From the NCBI RefSeq assembly GCF_014647035.1, contig NZ_BMOK01000008.1:1-64000 (forward strand): DNA of 64,000 bases. Direction: 5' to 3'. A program made the translations under genes and the position numbers. Positions 63,490 to 64,000 of the stretch are shown piece after piece. Positions within the stretch are counted from its first letter, which is position 1; each line of letters begins with the position of its first letter. Source of the DNA: Sporolactobacillus putidus (GTDB lineage: Bacteria; Bacillota; Bacilli; Bacillales; Sporolactobacillaceae). The notes below the pieces were generated by a model. That model ran no database searches. It had not been told where the DNA came from and saw nothing but the letters and a program-made list of their open reading frames with translations.

Positions 63490-64000
63490 ATGCCAAATTG
63501 CAAAAACTTATTTGCGATTGATACTCACACATTAGGTGAGCCGACCCGAATAATCGTGGACGGCTTTCCTGAAGTGGACGGTGCTTCAATGATGGAAAAG
63601 AAATTAAATCTGCAAAGAAATTACGACCATCTCCGTCGCGCCATTATTGACGAGCCGCGTGGGCATAAGAATATGTTTGGTGCCATCATTATGAACCCGA
63701 CCCGCAGTGAAGCCGATCTGGGCGTTGTTTTCATGGACAGCGGCGGCTATCTGAACATGTGCGGTCACGGCTCAATCGGTGTTGCCACCGCAGCTGTTGC
63801 CCGCGGGTTCGTGCCGGTTACCGAACCGTATACAGAGGTGACACTTGAAACGCCGGCCGGATTGATTCATACCAAGGTAAAAGTGAATCAAGGCCGAGCA
63901 AAAGAAACGAGCATCGTCAATGTTCCTTCTTTTCTGTATCGCAAAGATCTGAACATCCATATCCTCGAAATAGGAGAGATTCAACTGGATATCGCTTTTG
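63490..64000 (+). CDS. Proline racemase family protein (partial, cut by window end)
   Basis: The first 170 codons are present. The ATG has AAAGGAGG nine bases before. LFAIDTHTLGEPTRIIVDGF and the active-site MCGHGSIGVATAAVA (first catalytic Cys) place it in the proline racemase / hydroxyproline epimerase / trans-3-hydroxyproline dehydratase family. The second catalytic position lies outside the window, so racemase, epimerase and dehydratase cannot be separated. Control by sigma-54 and an adjacent PAS-Fis activator recalls PrdR-type regulation of proline metabolism. Confidence 0.9.
   Translation, partial: MPNCKNLFAIDTHTLGEPTRIIVDGFPEVDGASMMEKKLNLQRNYDHLRRAIIDEPRGHKNMFGAIIMNPTRSEADLGVVFMDSGGYLNMCGHGSIGVATAAVARGFVPVTEPYTEVTLETPAGLIHTKVKVNQGRAKETSIVNVPSFLYRKDLNIHILEIGEIQLDIAF

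Overview
The window looks like the chromosome of a moderate-GC, endospore-former-type Bacillota (Bacillales or Sporolactobacillaceae-like). This is inferred from strong GGAGG/AAGGAGG ribosome binding sites, frequent TTG and GTG starts, T-run hairpin terminators, a SigD-type promoter on a chemoreceptor gene, DUF1672 lipoproteins, and Bacillus-like PucR, RpiR and CpsC/CpsD families. I cannot name the species.

1-12 kb, minus strand: a catabolic block read right to left: PucR regulator, class-III aminotransferase, iron alcohol dehydrogenase, M20 carbamoyl-amino-acid hydrolase, NCS1 permease, PreT, PreA, a 75-aa unknown protein and HyuA, closed by a terminator at the left edge. It reads as reductive pyrimidine (or hydantoin) breakdown carried on to 3-hydroxypropionate. 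The usual dihydropyrimidinase and HyuB are both absent.

12-20 kb: M19 dipeptidase, 2-hydroxyacid dehydrogenase, bile-acid/sodium symporter-like transporter, a DUF1861 beta-propeller protein, and a BcsA-like processive glycosyltransferase with two C-terminal PilZ domains.

20-35 kb, minus strand: a Wzx/Wzy exopolysaccharide operon (CpsC, CpsD, initiating sugar transferase, GDP-fucose synthesis by Fcl and Gmd, four glycosyltransferases, Wzy, Wzx, an anchored beta-helix protein and a small terminal ORF). A second beta-helix protein is divergent from it. 35-42 kb: AEC transporter, histidine phosphatase, a patch of dead genes (IS1634-type transposase, antitoxin and regulator fragments), and a methyl-accepting chemotaxis protein behind a SigD promoter.

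42-51 kb, minus strand: a second polysaccharide locus with dTDP-rhamnose synthesis (rfbACBD), Wzx, acetyltransferase and three glycosyltransferases, divergent from a lone sigma-70-family factor at 51.85 kb. 52.8-58 kb: RpiR regulator divergent from fruK and a IIB-IIC-IIA PTS permease, then a GH130 glycoside phosphorylase beside the tail of a second, truncated DUF1861 gene. 58-60.6 kb: a duplicated and decaying module of DUF1672 lipoprotein plus a lipase-like partner. 60.8-64 kb: a sigma-54 activator gene, then a near-consensus -24/-12 promoter and a proline-racemase-family gene cut by the window end.

The most unusual signal is a set of short tandem arrays of about 21 bp at four places. Two (35.4 and 38.2 kb) share a core of the form TCCGAAA...AAAAGT and lie directly 3' of a gene in the same orientation. 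A larger one with a related core (62.9 kb, minus orientation) has an 82-bp higher-order repeat. The fourth (13.6 kb) has the same period and 3' placement but another core.
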